Shown here: positions 53,509 to 64,000 of the stretch, piece after piece
How the letters are laid out: each line of letters begins with the position of its first letter
Position numbering within the stretch: the stretch's first letter is position 1
Assembly: GCA_037039925.1 (NCBI GenBank)
Contig: JAXRKP010000085.1
Coordinates: 366,001 to 430,000, forward strand
DNA: 64,000 bases
Direction: 5' to 3'
DNA from: Doris montereyensis
Taxonomy: Eukaryota > Mollusca > Gastropoda > Nudibranchia > Dorididae
Notes under the pieces: generated by a model
The model's database searches: none
What the model saw: the letters and a program-made list of their open reading frames with translations, nothing else
What the model was told of the DNA's origin: nothing
Program-made: the position numbers and the translations under genes

Positions 53509-53878
53509 CAGTAGGATGTGTGGAGAATGGACTGGTACGCTTGGATAATACGAAGAAAAGGGAAAGTTATGATTTGTCCAAAATATGCAAAAAGAACGGT
53601 ATGCAAAGTATAGGTTTCTTTGATGACAGCAGCCGGGAAGCGCATGATATCAAACAGCTGGAAAGTTCGCAGGCCAGTGAAACATCGGCGTCTACTCGAC
53701 TTCACAGGCAAAGCGGGGTGAATGGTCATTGTCATTTGCAGGACAGGAAGATTCCTTCCACGATTGTTTTTGCAAAACCTCTGATTCCGTCACTTCGCTC
53801 AAGACAGCTGCGAGGATCCCACTGTAATAGTTCTGCAAAAGAGACAAGTCCAAATAAGGCTGGTGACCCTAAAGTTAG
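53487..53878 (+). CDS. First coding exon of an unrecognised plus-strand gene
   Basis: ATG at 53487 (or 53499, then 53502, near ATGATGGCGG) opens 392 nt to a consensus donor GTAAGT at 53879, phase 2. The product is polar and Ser-rich (GFFDDSSREAHDIKQLESSQ, ASETSASTRLHRQSG, IPSLRSRQLRGSHCNSSAKE), with no membrane segment and no domain I know. Base composition is richer in GC than its surroundings, as expected of an exon. No second exon found, so the gene probably continues to the right or past the window. Confidence 0.55.
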
Positions 53879-56390
53879 GTAAGTCAAAGTACATTCTTTG
53901 GTTCTTTTATTCTTTTCTTCATTTCATCTTTGGGAAGTCTTTCTCAACTTTCTGTCCCAAAAAGAGAGAAAGAAATGATAATTCAAACCGAGAGAAACTA
54001 CGATCGAAGTGCCAAAGCAGTCAATATGTAACGCCGGTTGATTAAGTATTCTTTAAAAGAGACGTTAAATTGCCAGGAATGATCTTGTTCTCTTTCTTCT
54101 CTTCTTTTTCTTACAAAGTTTTTAAAAAAATGTCTCTAGATCTCTAGAGATTCTGGGCCCCTCGTCTGCAAATTTTAAGTTTTTATGAGTGCATTTTGAT
54201 TTTTGTCAAAGTAAAATGTGGCCTACCAATGTGTGTCAGATTTGAGAGATGTTTAAGGAAATCGCTTATGTTATCAATAGTTTGGAGAAAGTTAAAATGG
54301 AACAATAGACCTTGCTAATGAATAGACACTGGGGGAAACTGTCAGTGAATATGACTGCCAGTCATGACTGGATTCGTGCGAAAGACCTTGCTAATGAAAC
54401 TCCCGTAGTAAGCTCTGTTGGTGGCATGCTTTCTTTTCATGGCGAGGCGATGGGTGCCGACGCAGAGGTTGCAGGTTTGATCCCCATGGTGGCTAGGATT
54501 TTTTTCCGTGTATTCCTTGTATTTGTCTCATCTTTGTTCTATGGAGTTTTCATATTGTCTTTTATGTCGTTACCTTCACAATAGACAACATGATGTGATT
54601 TGATTTTGCAGTTAGATCTAGCCTAATTCTAATCCTTTCACTTTCATGGTTAAAGTCCTACTATCAATATATTTTTTAATGTAATATTATCAATTATCCT
54701 AGGCACATAAAGGCCCAAAATAGATTTGTCTTATAGTGCCCTGGTCAAATTAAAATGTGATGACAAAAAATCGTTTTATCAATGAAGGGGAAAGAGTTCC
54801 ATAGTCAGGAAAATGGTGTGATTTTCTTTGCATCGAATGAGCTACTGGGGGGACCTAACTTTGCCAGGTTGAGGGTCAGGGATGATGATATTGTGTGATA
54901 TGGTAGCCCTTCCTATGAAGGTTCATGTGATGAGAGTGATTGTTGGAATGAAGACATTTTTAGTACTAAAGGAGAACGGACAGTTTTGTAAGAATTCTTG
55001 CTTTATGAATGCATTGATTTTGGACCCTAAATGGGAGAAGAGATGATTGAGGATGAAAGTTTTAAAAAAGCAGTTGTTTATTCAGCAAATTGAAAGAAAA
55101 TTATGTGAATGTCATGTGCTTCGGATACTCTTTCAAAAGAAGGAAAATTAGGATCTCTCTCTAGATTCTAGAGCATCTAGTTCTACTAAGACACCAAACT
55201 GTCACCCAAAGTCCTTGAAAGCAAATTGCATTCGATGTCTTTTCCTATTCAGCTTCACTTCACATCCATATGAAGTACTTATAATTTAAATTGACTTTCC
55301 TTGAGCCTAAGTGCTACTTGTTCAGATGTTGATGTTGTAACAAGTTACAAATCCTCAAAAGCAAATGATTACATAAAAGCAACTCTCGCCTTGCCCGTGG
55401 ATAGTATTTAAAAATTGTTATAACTGACAGACCTGGATTATAAACTGAATCTTAAGATGAAGGCTTCAAGCCGTTTAAGAGACAAAGCCAATATATGGAA
55501 ATCACTTTTCCTTTCTTTTTACAATCTTTTCATTTTCAATTATTTCCCCACAGTGAGTTATTTTTGATTTATGGTGATTTGTTGTCAAGCTGTCATCCAC
55601 TATTGGAATAAAAATTGACAGTGTTTGAAACAAATAGGAGAATCTTAATTTTTTCAATGGAATATCATTATAAGGTATCATGTATCTGCTGAAAATTCTT
55701 TACTTTGATGCAAAAATCTATGTCTTTTGCCTTTCCCGACTAAGTAAAACAGATTTATCTTAACTGGTATAAAAGTATGACAGTAAGCATAACATCTAAA
55801 GAAATGAGACAATCCACTTAAGAAAGATTTCAAGTGGAGCAAACTTTTGGCTGTAGGGAGAACTTCAGGCGTTTGGGATGTTTCCTTCTTTTCTTTGCAT
55901 TGTTTATAAACTGAAGAAACACTCAATGAATTGTATGCAGTCCTTTTGGTGTATACATTGCTGCATGTGATAACTAGCCAAATATATAAGCCTTTTATAT
56001 TTTGTCTTAATATTCTTTCCACTGATATCTTCAGTTGGTGTTTTGTGCATTATTTTTAGTTTGAAGATTTACACCATACAGTACATGACTGTCTTCTTTT
56101 TTTAAGTCAGGAGTTTTATTATCACAAATTAGTGGAAGATGTCTACTTCCTCTGTTTTTCATACATTCTTTCTATCTCTTTTTTTGTTTGTTTTCAATGT
56201 TGTGTCATGTCTTCTCTACACACTGAGATTGCCAGGCACAATGACAAGTGAATTTAACCAATTGAAAAAGATGAAGTCAAATGAAAGACTTTAAAAATGT
56301 GAATGAAATCACAAATCTGCTAGCATTGGCTTCAGAGTGCCTCTATGGTTTTCATGCTGCGGTGATTGTTCTCTAGGTCTTCAAAGTTCA
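53879..56390. other. Probable intron, no exon recognised
   Basis: At about 54400-54590 a tRNA-like stretch (GCGAGGCGATGGGTGCC, B-box-like GGTTTGATCCCC) followed by a T-rich and GATTTGATTTTG tail may be another SINE. Otherwise nothing supported. Confidence 0.4.
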
Positions 56391-56399
56391 ATTGAGTCT

Positions 56400-56705
<306 letters not shown>

Positions 56706-57049
56706 TCATGTTCTTTCTCTCTTTGCTTTATCAATTCATTCATCACAGGGCAGTTCAAAGCCCCTCTAAAAGTTTGCCAGAATTCTCACTGTATTGAATT
56801 AGTGTTACTTTCGACATCTTGTCAGTGTTTTGCTTTTTCATGTTTATTGTCATAAGTTCATGGTGGGCGAGTTTTATTTCAGTCACCCTCCTTGCCACGT
56901 GAGTTGGTCTGTGTTATTCACAACATACATTGACACGTACACCTGTGTTACACCCCACCAACCATCCTTTCTTCCGTCCCTTGTCAATGAAGCATGTCAC
57001 GTTTTACGTGGTTTTAAAAGGGCCAGAAATAATCTTTGCCAATAGGCCC

Positions 57050-57075
57050 GACACACACACACACACACTCTCTCT

Positions 57076-57164
<89 letters not shown>

Positions 57165-57191
57165 GTCTCTCTGTCTCTCTGTCTCTCTCTC

Positions 57192-57238
<47 letters not shown>

Positions 57239-57272
57239 CTGTTCTTTCTTCCTTCCCCCCCCCCCCCCAACC
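57050..57272 (+). repeat. CA/CT/CTGT compound microsatellite
   Basis: A short CA run, then CT with CTGT interruptions, ends in a C run at about 57257-57268. Confidence 0.95.
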
Positions 57273-57309
57273 CATTTTTGTTGGTCTCCAAAGTTGTCCC
57301 CGCAGCCCG

Positions 57310-57600
57310 TTAATCGCGCTCACATGCGCTCGAACATACTACGAGGCTAGTAGTAGTAGGAGACCGTGTGAGACCCGAGACAGTGTCAAAGTGTACGGGG
57401 GTTACAAACAGGTGGCACAGGTGCCAAAAACGCGAAGAAGTCGTTACACCAAGTGTGATCTTTCGCTTTCCATAAGACTGAGACTGCACAAAGAGCGCGA
57501 AGACAAAGACATGGATCCGCTGATTGAACTCCTGGCTCTTTGTATTGTGGAGATTCCACGTCACAACGAGTTCCTTGTTATGTACTCTGTACAATAATAA
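57310..57600 (+). other. GC-richer island, possible exon of unknown strand
   Basis: A plus frame from 57391 reads QVAQVPKTRRSRYTKCDLSL, then HKEREDKDMDPLIELLALC and FLVMYSVQ stop. The minus frame is also open. There is no decisive splice signal. It could be a terminal exon of the 53487 gene or just a promoter-like island. Confidence 0.2.
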
Positions 57601-58147
57601 TATACACACGTGTGATGACATCTCTTCAAAGTCTTTGTTTCTTTTAGAAGTCTCGCCCCACTGTGGTAGCCGGTAGCGGTGAGTAAGGCATTCACCTCCT
57701 GTAGTTAGTGTCTACCCCACGTGTGTCTTCACTTCTTTCCCATTGGGAAAAGAGAAATTCGATTGATATACATCTATATATATATATTAGATCAAAGGAG
57801 GAACACAATTCAGACAGGAAGAATTCCCATTTCCTGTTTTGCCTCTAGACTAATGGGAATTTCACTTTTGTGTAGTTGGAGTACGAATTGCATTGGCACA
57901 ATATGTGGGTACTTTGAGTATGGCATTTGAAGGATAATATTATTATTGTAGGTGGAATCCGTGGATTAAGGATTACCGAATCTGTATAATTATCTTTGTG
58001 TCAGCTCGATGGTAGAAGTAAGACGAGAAATTGGCTCAGTGCTTCCTGTTTATTTTTATTCATGGAGTTGGTGACGATGGAAGGGTAAACTTATCATTGT
58101 TCATATTATTGAATTTATTTCTATCTCGGTTCCTCTTTTAGTCTGTG

Positions 58148-58302
<155 letters not shown>

Positions 58303-58604
58303 TTGTCATTATTAATTTACTAAACAAAAAAGTCGTTCAGTTTGTCATTCTATCCCCTAAATCGGTCTCTCATCGCTGTGTTTGATATTTTCACGGTGTC
58401 ATCATTTCGTGTAGATCTAGGAGGTGTAAGTCATGTAACATAACACGCCAAGGCTGGTTAGTACATTAGAGATCCATTTGGTACATGCCAGTGGTTTAGT
58501 CACTACTTGTCGCTGAAACTAGCGTATTTTTGTTATTATTTATGTCATGTTCTCAGTTCAATATTTCAACAAAAAATCAGTCTTTAAATAATATTAGTAC
58601 AAGT

Positions 58605-59140
58605 ACTGTATGAGTTATCTGATACTATATATATCAGTACTGTAGAAGTTATCTGATACTATATATATCAGTACTGTAGAAGTTATCTGATACTTTATAT
58701 ATCAGTACTGTAGAAGTTATCTGATACTATATATATCAATACTGTAGAAGTTATCTGATACCATATATATATCAGTACTGTAGGACTTATCTGATACTAT
58801 ATATATCAGTACTGTAGAAGTTATCTGATACTATATATATCAGTACTGTAGAAGTTATCTGATACTATATATATCAGTACTGTAGGACTTACCTGATACT
58901 ATATATATATCAGTACTGTAGAAGTTATCGGATACTATAAATATCAATACTGTAGAAGTTATCTGATACTATATATATCAGTACTGTAGGACTTATCTGA
59001 TACTATATATATATCAGTACTGTAGGACTTATCTGATACTATATGATCAGTACTGTAGGACACATATATCAGTACTGTAGAAGTTATCTGATACTATATA
59101 TATCAGTACTGTAGGACTTATCTGATACTATATATATCAG
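58605..59140 (+). repeat. 34-bp minisatellite, about 15 copies
   Basis: The unit is TACTGTAGAAGTTATCTGAT, then ACTATATATATCAG. An alternative GTAGGACTTATC form is interspersed. It ends sharply at 59140 against the next array. Confidence 0.95.
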
Positions 59141-59676
59141 ACCCTTCCATAGAGCCTACGTAACGTATAGACCCTTCCATAGAGCCTACGTAACATATAG
59201 ACCCTTCCATAGAGCCTACGTAACGTATAGACCCTTCCATAGAGCCTACGTAACGTGTAGACCCTTCCATAGAGCCTACGTAACGTACAGACCCTTCCAT
59301 AGAGCATACGTAACGTATAGACCCTTCCATAGAGCCTACGTAACGTACAGACCCTTCCATAGAGCATACGTAACGTATAGACCTTCCATAGAGCCTTCGT
59401 AACGTATAGACCCTTCCATAGAGCCTACGTAACGTATAGACCCTTCCATAGAGCATACGTAACGTATAGACCCTTCCATAGAGCCTACGTAACGTATAGA
59501 CCCTTCAATAGAGCATACGTAACGTATAGACCCTTCCATATAGCCTACGTAACGTATAGACCCTTCCATATAGCCTACGTAACGTATAGACCCTTCCATA
59601 GAGCATACGTCACGTAGAGACCCTTCCATAGAGCCTACGTAACGTATAGGCCCTTCCATAGAGCCTACGTAACGTC
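59141..59676 (+). repeat. 30-bp minisatellite, about 18 copies
   Basis: The unit is CCCTTCCATAGAGCCTACGT, then AACGTATAGA. Period 30 keeps minus-strand frames open as LYGRVYTLRR decapeptides (59118-59659). I do not regard these as a protein gene. A G run follows at 59689-59702. Confidence 0.95.
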
Positions 59677-59699
59677 TTCAGTTGATGCGGGGGGGGGGG

Positions 59700-60455
59700 G
59701 GGTGAAGAGGATCCATACATAATTGACGTAGTATTGGATCTTGTCGTAACGCAGCAACAGAACATGTTGAAAATGTGTGCACACTCGCTCACAATGATAA
59801 TGCCTATTACCTGCGTCTTGTTCCACGGGCTCATTCAGTCGTATTGATTTGAAAGGTTGAAAATGTACTAGATTCGTTTGTAACACGTACGTCGTGTTAT
59901 ATGATGAACATACAAAGGAAAACGTCACCATTTTTGTGTCTGCCATGATCAATGTAATCTAACTGTGCCGGAATCGAACAGGAAACGAACTGAGAGAGAC
60001 ACACTCGATTCAAACACTAAATTCAAGACAGAGTCACTTTGAATCTATTATTCTATTAGATCTAGATCTCAATGTAGATGACCATTACGTCTAAAAGGGT
60101 AAAAAAACCCAAAAGGAAGTACTTGAACCTGAATAGCAGATAAAAACGTACTGATAATACTGCGACAAAGGGAACGGATAGGTAGGCGGTTACAGATACG
60201 GCGAGTTCAGAAAGGTCATGCCTTTTGTGAACGTCAACAGAATCATTATTTCATTTTAAATTTTGTGTAGACTTAGATGAAAAACGACAATGAGTGACAA
60301 CTCCGATAATAAAGGCAGAATAGTTCTGTTGTTTTTTATTGATAGAGCCGTCGCATTGTATTGTCGGGTTGTTTTTTTCTTCTTCTTCTCACTTTTGGCG
60401 TAACTCCACTGTGGCTCCTTCGTGCCATGTAGACTTAGATGTAGTAACCTCTCCT
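59700..60455. other. Unannotated DNA, possible first intron of a minus-strand gene
   Basis: Minus-strand open frames at 59610-59952 have no clear splice context. Nothing firm. Confidence 0.35.
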
Positions 60456-60458
60456 CAC

Positions 60459-60551
60459 CGAGGAATGTTTCAACCAGAAGTGACGTTTGATTAAGGAACA
60501 CGCCGTTGTTTCCCCACCTTGAGTGGCATTGTCTTTCACCAAAGCCGCCAT
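60459..60551 (-). CDS. Possible first coding exon of an unknown minus-strand gene
   Basis: ATG at 60549-60551 in the context GAAGATGGCGGCTTTG (YY1-like, good Kozak) opens exactly 31 codons to a donor-like GTGAGG, phase 0. The peptide is MAALVKDNATQGGETTACSL, then IKRHFWLKHSS. No second exon was found to the left and no family is recognised. Confidence 0.35.
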
Positions 60552-60746
60552 CTTCAGCGGGTTTTATAATTAAATAGTTGGCGGATGTATGGCATGCTGT
60601 CATTCACGTCCTTATAATGTTCATCTGAATGGCAATGTTTTGGTGGTGAGGATGATTACGCTTAGACTGGTTTCAAAAGAATAACCAAACTGCTAAGTCA
60701 GGGACTTTGTGTGGTGGACACACATGGCTATGCTCAGATCATATTC

Positions 60747-60850
60747 TTCTTCTTCTTCTTCTTCTTCTTCTTCTTCTTCTTCTTCTTCTTCTTCTTCTTC
60801 TTCTTCTTCTTCTTCTTCTTCTTCTTCTTCTTCTTCTTCTTCTTCTTTTT
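60747..60850 (+). repeat. CTT microsatellite, about 33 units
   Basis: A pure CTT run followed by T-rich sequence. It gives open frames of poly-Leu, poly-Ser and poly-Phe on the plus strand, which are artefacts. Confidence 0.95.
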
Positions 60851-60934
60851 TTTTTTTTCTTCTTCTTTTTTTTTCCTCTTCTTCTTTTTCTTTCGCTCTT
60901 CTTTCACACGTTTTTTCTACCTGTATTTTTCGCG

Positions 60935-61070
60935 TGGGCGGTTAGCGGGCCTACTGGTAGTTCCTTTTTCTTTCCTTTTCTTCCCCCCCCACCTATCTCT
61001 CACCTTGCTGTTCCCTCTTAATTCACCCTGAGATCACCGCAATGGTGGATAGAGTAAATTTTAATGAAAC
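60935..61070 (-). mobile_element. Family B repeat, inverted copy
   Basis: Reverse complement of the family B signature: GGGCGGTTAGCGGGCCTACT, a pyrimidine-rich middle, CTCTTAATTCACCCTGAGAT, CACCGCAATGGTGGATAGAG and TAAATTTTAAT. The pyrimidine stretch lies next to the CTT array. Confidence 0.65.
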
Positions 61071-61197
61071 AATTGTTTTTCTCAATTCACCATGCGATAT
61101 GAAGTATATTATTATTATTATTATTATGATGGTGGACACACTCATGTGAAGCAAGTTTTGTGCCTGTGTGTACGCGCATATATTACATATTATACAC

Positions 61198-61370
61198 GTG
61201 TGTGTGTGTGTGTGTGTGTGTGTATGGATGTGTGAATAGAGAGAAGGATGGATGGATAGGATGCCTGTATGTGAGGTATGTTTGTTTGTTGGTAGGCAAG
61301 ATACGTAGTTTACGTAGTAGGTATGTTTTAATGGGAGTGTGTGTATGTGTGTGTGTGGGGGGGGGGCAAC
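61198..61370 (+). repeat. TG-rich microsatellites
   Basis: A pure TG run at about 61198-61222, and a second TG stretch ending in a G run near 61357-61365. Confidence 0.9.
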
Positions 61371-61399
61371 GGAGGTATTGATTTGTATACAATTTATAG

Positions 61400-62355
61400 T
61401 TCTAGTACCTATAAAGCCATTATTTGAATGAAAAATCTAGTACCTATAAAGCCATTATTTGAATGAAAAGTCTAGTACCTATAAAGCCATTATTTGAATG
61501 AAAAATCTAGTACCTATAAAGCCATTATTTGAATGAAAAGTCTAGTACCTATAAAGCCATTATTTGAATGAAAAATCTAGTACCTATAAAGCCATTATTT
61601 GAATGAAAAGTTTAGTACCTATAAAGCCATTATTGAATGAGAAGTCTAGTACCTATAAAGCCATTATTGAATGAAAAGTCTAGTACCTATAAAGCCATTA
61701 TTTGAATGAAAAGTCTAGTACCTATAAAGCCATTATTTGAATGAAAAATCTAGTACCTATAAAGCCATTATTTGAATGAAAAATCTAGTACCTATAAAGC
61801 CATTATTTGAATGAAAAGTCTAGTACCTATAAAGCCATTATTTGAATGAAAAGTCTTAGTACCTATAAAGCCATTATTTGAATAAAAAGTCTAGTACCTA
61901 TAAAGCCATTATTGAATGAAAAGTCTAGTACCTATAAAGCCATTATTTGAATGAAAAATCTAGTACCTATAAAGCCATTATTTGAATGAAAAGTCTAGTA
62001 CCTATAAAGCCATTATTTGAATGAAAAGTCTAGTACTTATAAAGCCATTATTTGAATGAAACGTCTAGTACTTATAAAGCCATTATTTGAATGAAAAGTC
62101 TAGTACCTATAAGCCATTATTTGAATGAAAAGTCTAGTACCTATAAAGCCATTATTTGAATGAAAGTCTAGTACCTATAAAGCCATTATTTGAATGAAAA
62201 GTCTAGTACCTATAAAGCCATTATTTGAATGAAAAGTCTATAAAAAAGTCTAGTACCTATAAAGCCATTATTGAATGAAAAGTCTAGTACCTATAAAGCC
62301 ATTATTTGAATGAAAAAGTCTAGTGCCTATAAAGCCATTATTGAATGAAAAGTAG
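61400..62355 (+). repeat. 35-bp minisatellite, about 27 copies
   Basis: The unit is TCTAGTACCTATAAAGCCAT, then TATTTGAATGAAAAG. Small deletions (TATTGAATG) and one T insertion occur. Highly homogeneous. Confidence 0.95.
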
Positions 62356-62770
62356 AATCTGTTTTTTTCATCAACTATGTGCGTGCTCGCCAATGTTGTA
62401 TTTAGTTCATTATATATATGTATACGACAGTGCCATAATGTGATCTTTACATTAGAACCCCCCCCCCTCCTCTCCTCTCCCAACCCCCAAACAAAAAAAC
62501 ACAAACCACCAAACAACACGTCTGTTGATATTATGGAGCTTTCAATGTCTGGATCAGTGCAGATCCGGCGCTCAATTAAGTTGACTAGTTAATAGGTGGA
62601 TGTTGTGTCGGTCGGTGTTTTTTGTGGGAAGTGACGTCTGACGACATGGCCGATACATGGCGTGCATGGCGTCCATGGAATATACTGCATAGAAATTAGC
62701 CCAGTGAACGGAAAGTGGTGGCAGTGGACTGCAGCAGGTGGTGCATGCAGCGCTGTGGTGGTGGGTAGTA

Positions 62771-62780
62771 CTAGTACTAC

Positions 62781-62841
<61 letters not shown>

Positions 62842-62846
62842 GTCCT
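62771..62846 (+). repeat. AGT trinucleotide repeat
   Basis: AGT repeats with a GGT interruption. Adjacent open frames are artefacts. Confidence 0.9.
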
Positions 62847-62878
62847 AGTGTCTTTATCACATTTCATTTTAGTGTACG

Positions 62879-63109
<231 letters not shown>

Positions 63110-63110
<1 letters not shown>

Positions 63111-63855
63111 CAGCACACGCGAGACCGATACCGAGATCGAGCGATTGAACTATAATAATGAGCCTGTATCAAATTCTCATGAAATGTCGCCATAGAAACT
63201 CCTACCTGCGCGCAAACAAAGTGAATGCTGAATTGCTCCAAACGGTTAAAATAAGTGTGTCGCAAGAATGGACACCATTTTTGTGTAGACATTGGGACGC
63301 GGGCAATGATCGAGTCAAGTTATTCTGACGATAACTGGGGTTGTTTGTCTTCCCAATGTTTGTCTCTCCTGGAGATGTGGGTGGACAGACTTGGCCTTTC
63401 ATCATTTACGTCGGCGGAGAGCGTGCTTGTGTGTTGGTGCGTAGCTGCATGTATGTCGGTTCGTCTAGCTGCTCTCTTACGCCATTGCATACTTTTAACG
63501 CCTGTCACTTTGTTGACATTAATAATAAGTAAAAGAAATGGTCCTGATTTTAGGATAATGTATTATTTGTGACGTTGAACCTGTAACGCGACAGGTGTTT
63601 AGAAGAATTTGATGTATCATATCGACGTGAAACACAGGGGTTATGATATTATCCCTCTGTGTTTTGACAATCAGAACTTTGCTGTCTCCATCCAACGCTG
63701 AAAATTAATACCATTTATAGTTCATATTATATTTGCTTCCTTAATGATGGAAGCCATTCACATTTTTGCAAAAATGTTAAAGCTATTTTTTTGTTATCCG
63801 ATAGAGTTTTGACAAATTATTTTCAGAAGGATTCTGGCATTATACTCTATTTTAT
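63110..63855. other. Unannotated right-end DNA
   Basis: Short overlapping open frames on both strands at 63202-63572 without recognisable content. No exon supported. Confidence 0.35.
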
Positions 63856-63857
63856 TT

Positions 63858-64000
<143 letters not shown>

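Noticed and set aside
59118..59659. Minus-strand repeat proteins (LYGRVYTLRR units)
   Set aside because: Product of a 30-bp tandem array whose period is a multiple of three. No promoter or splice context.
60707..61031. Poly-Leu, poly-Ser and poly-Phe open frames
   Set aside because: CTT microsatellite read in three frames.

Overview
This window is eukaryotic, AT-rich, intron-rich and dominated by tandem and interspersed repeats. Its short exons with GT-AG introns, tRNA-derived SINEs, non-LTR retrotransposon remnants, a Merlin-type DNA transposon remnant, MITEs and very abundant micro- and minisatellites fit a lophotrochozoan invertebrate. A gastropod mollusc is my best guess, but no species-level marker is visible. 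No prokaryotic operon, rRNA gene, functional tRNA gene or CRISPR array was found.

Left end (1-3000): the first two coding exons of a minus-strand gene, recognisable as ARFGEF3 (BIG3)-like, which runs off the left edge. 3-11 kb: sparse unique DNA, a MITE, a decayed Merlin transposase whose 3' part was duplicated, and a promoter-like ETS/YY1 site with a possible minus-strand first exon near 10.8 kb. 11-21.6 kb: about 10 kb of nested repeats. A repeat copy (family D) and a LINE fragment are followed by six tandem-array blocks, then a LINE tail and a second family D copy. 21.6-28.9 kb: LINE remnant, small duplications and a homogeneous 28-bp minisatellite.

28,976-50,334 holds the main gene. It has 19 coding exons on the minus strand that I assembled by splice sites and reading phase. 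They encode a protein of about 988 residues with roughly 20 hydrophobic segments and an acidic, soluble N-terminus. I do not recognise the family with confidence; a NEF1 (no exine formation 1)-like protein is a speculative suggestion. The model needs five single-base corrections, three of them at the same kind of exon end (TG followed by GTA). Most larger introns carry their own minisatellite, SINE or MITE.

50.4-53.4 kb is intergenic or 5' noncoding DNA with a second, longer MITE copy and an AGATCT/TCTAGA-rich stretch. At 53,487-53,878 a plus-strand first exon of an unrecognised gene follows a perfect CRE motif. 53.9-64 kb has CT/GA/CTT microsatellites, two abutting minisatellites (34 bp and 30 bp), a 35-bp minisatellite and a possible minus-strand first exon at 60,459-60,551 over a YY1-like start.

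Most long open frames in the window are tandem-repeat translations and are not genes. All gene-family names rest on recalled similarity, not on a search.
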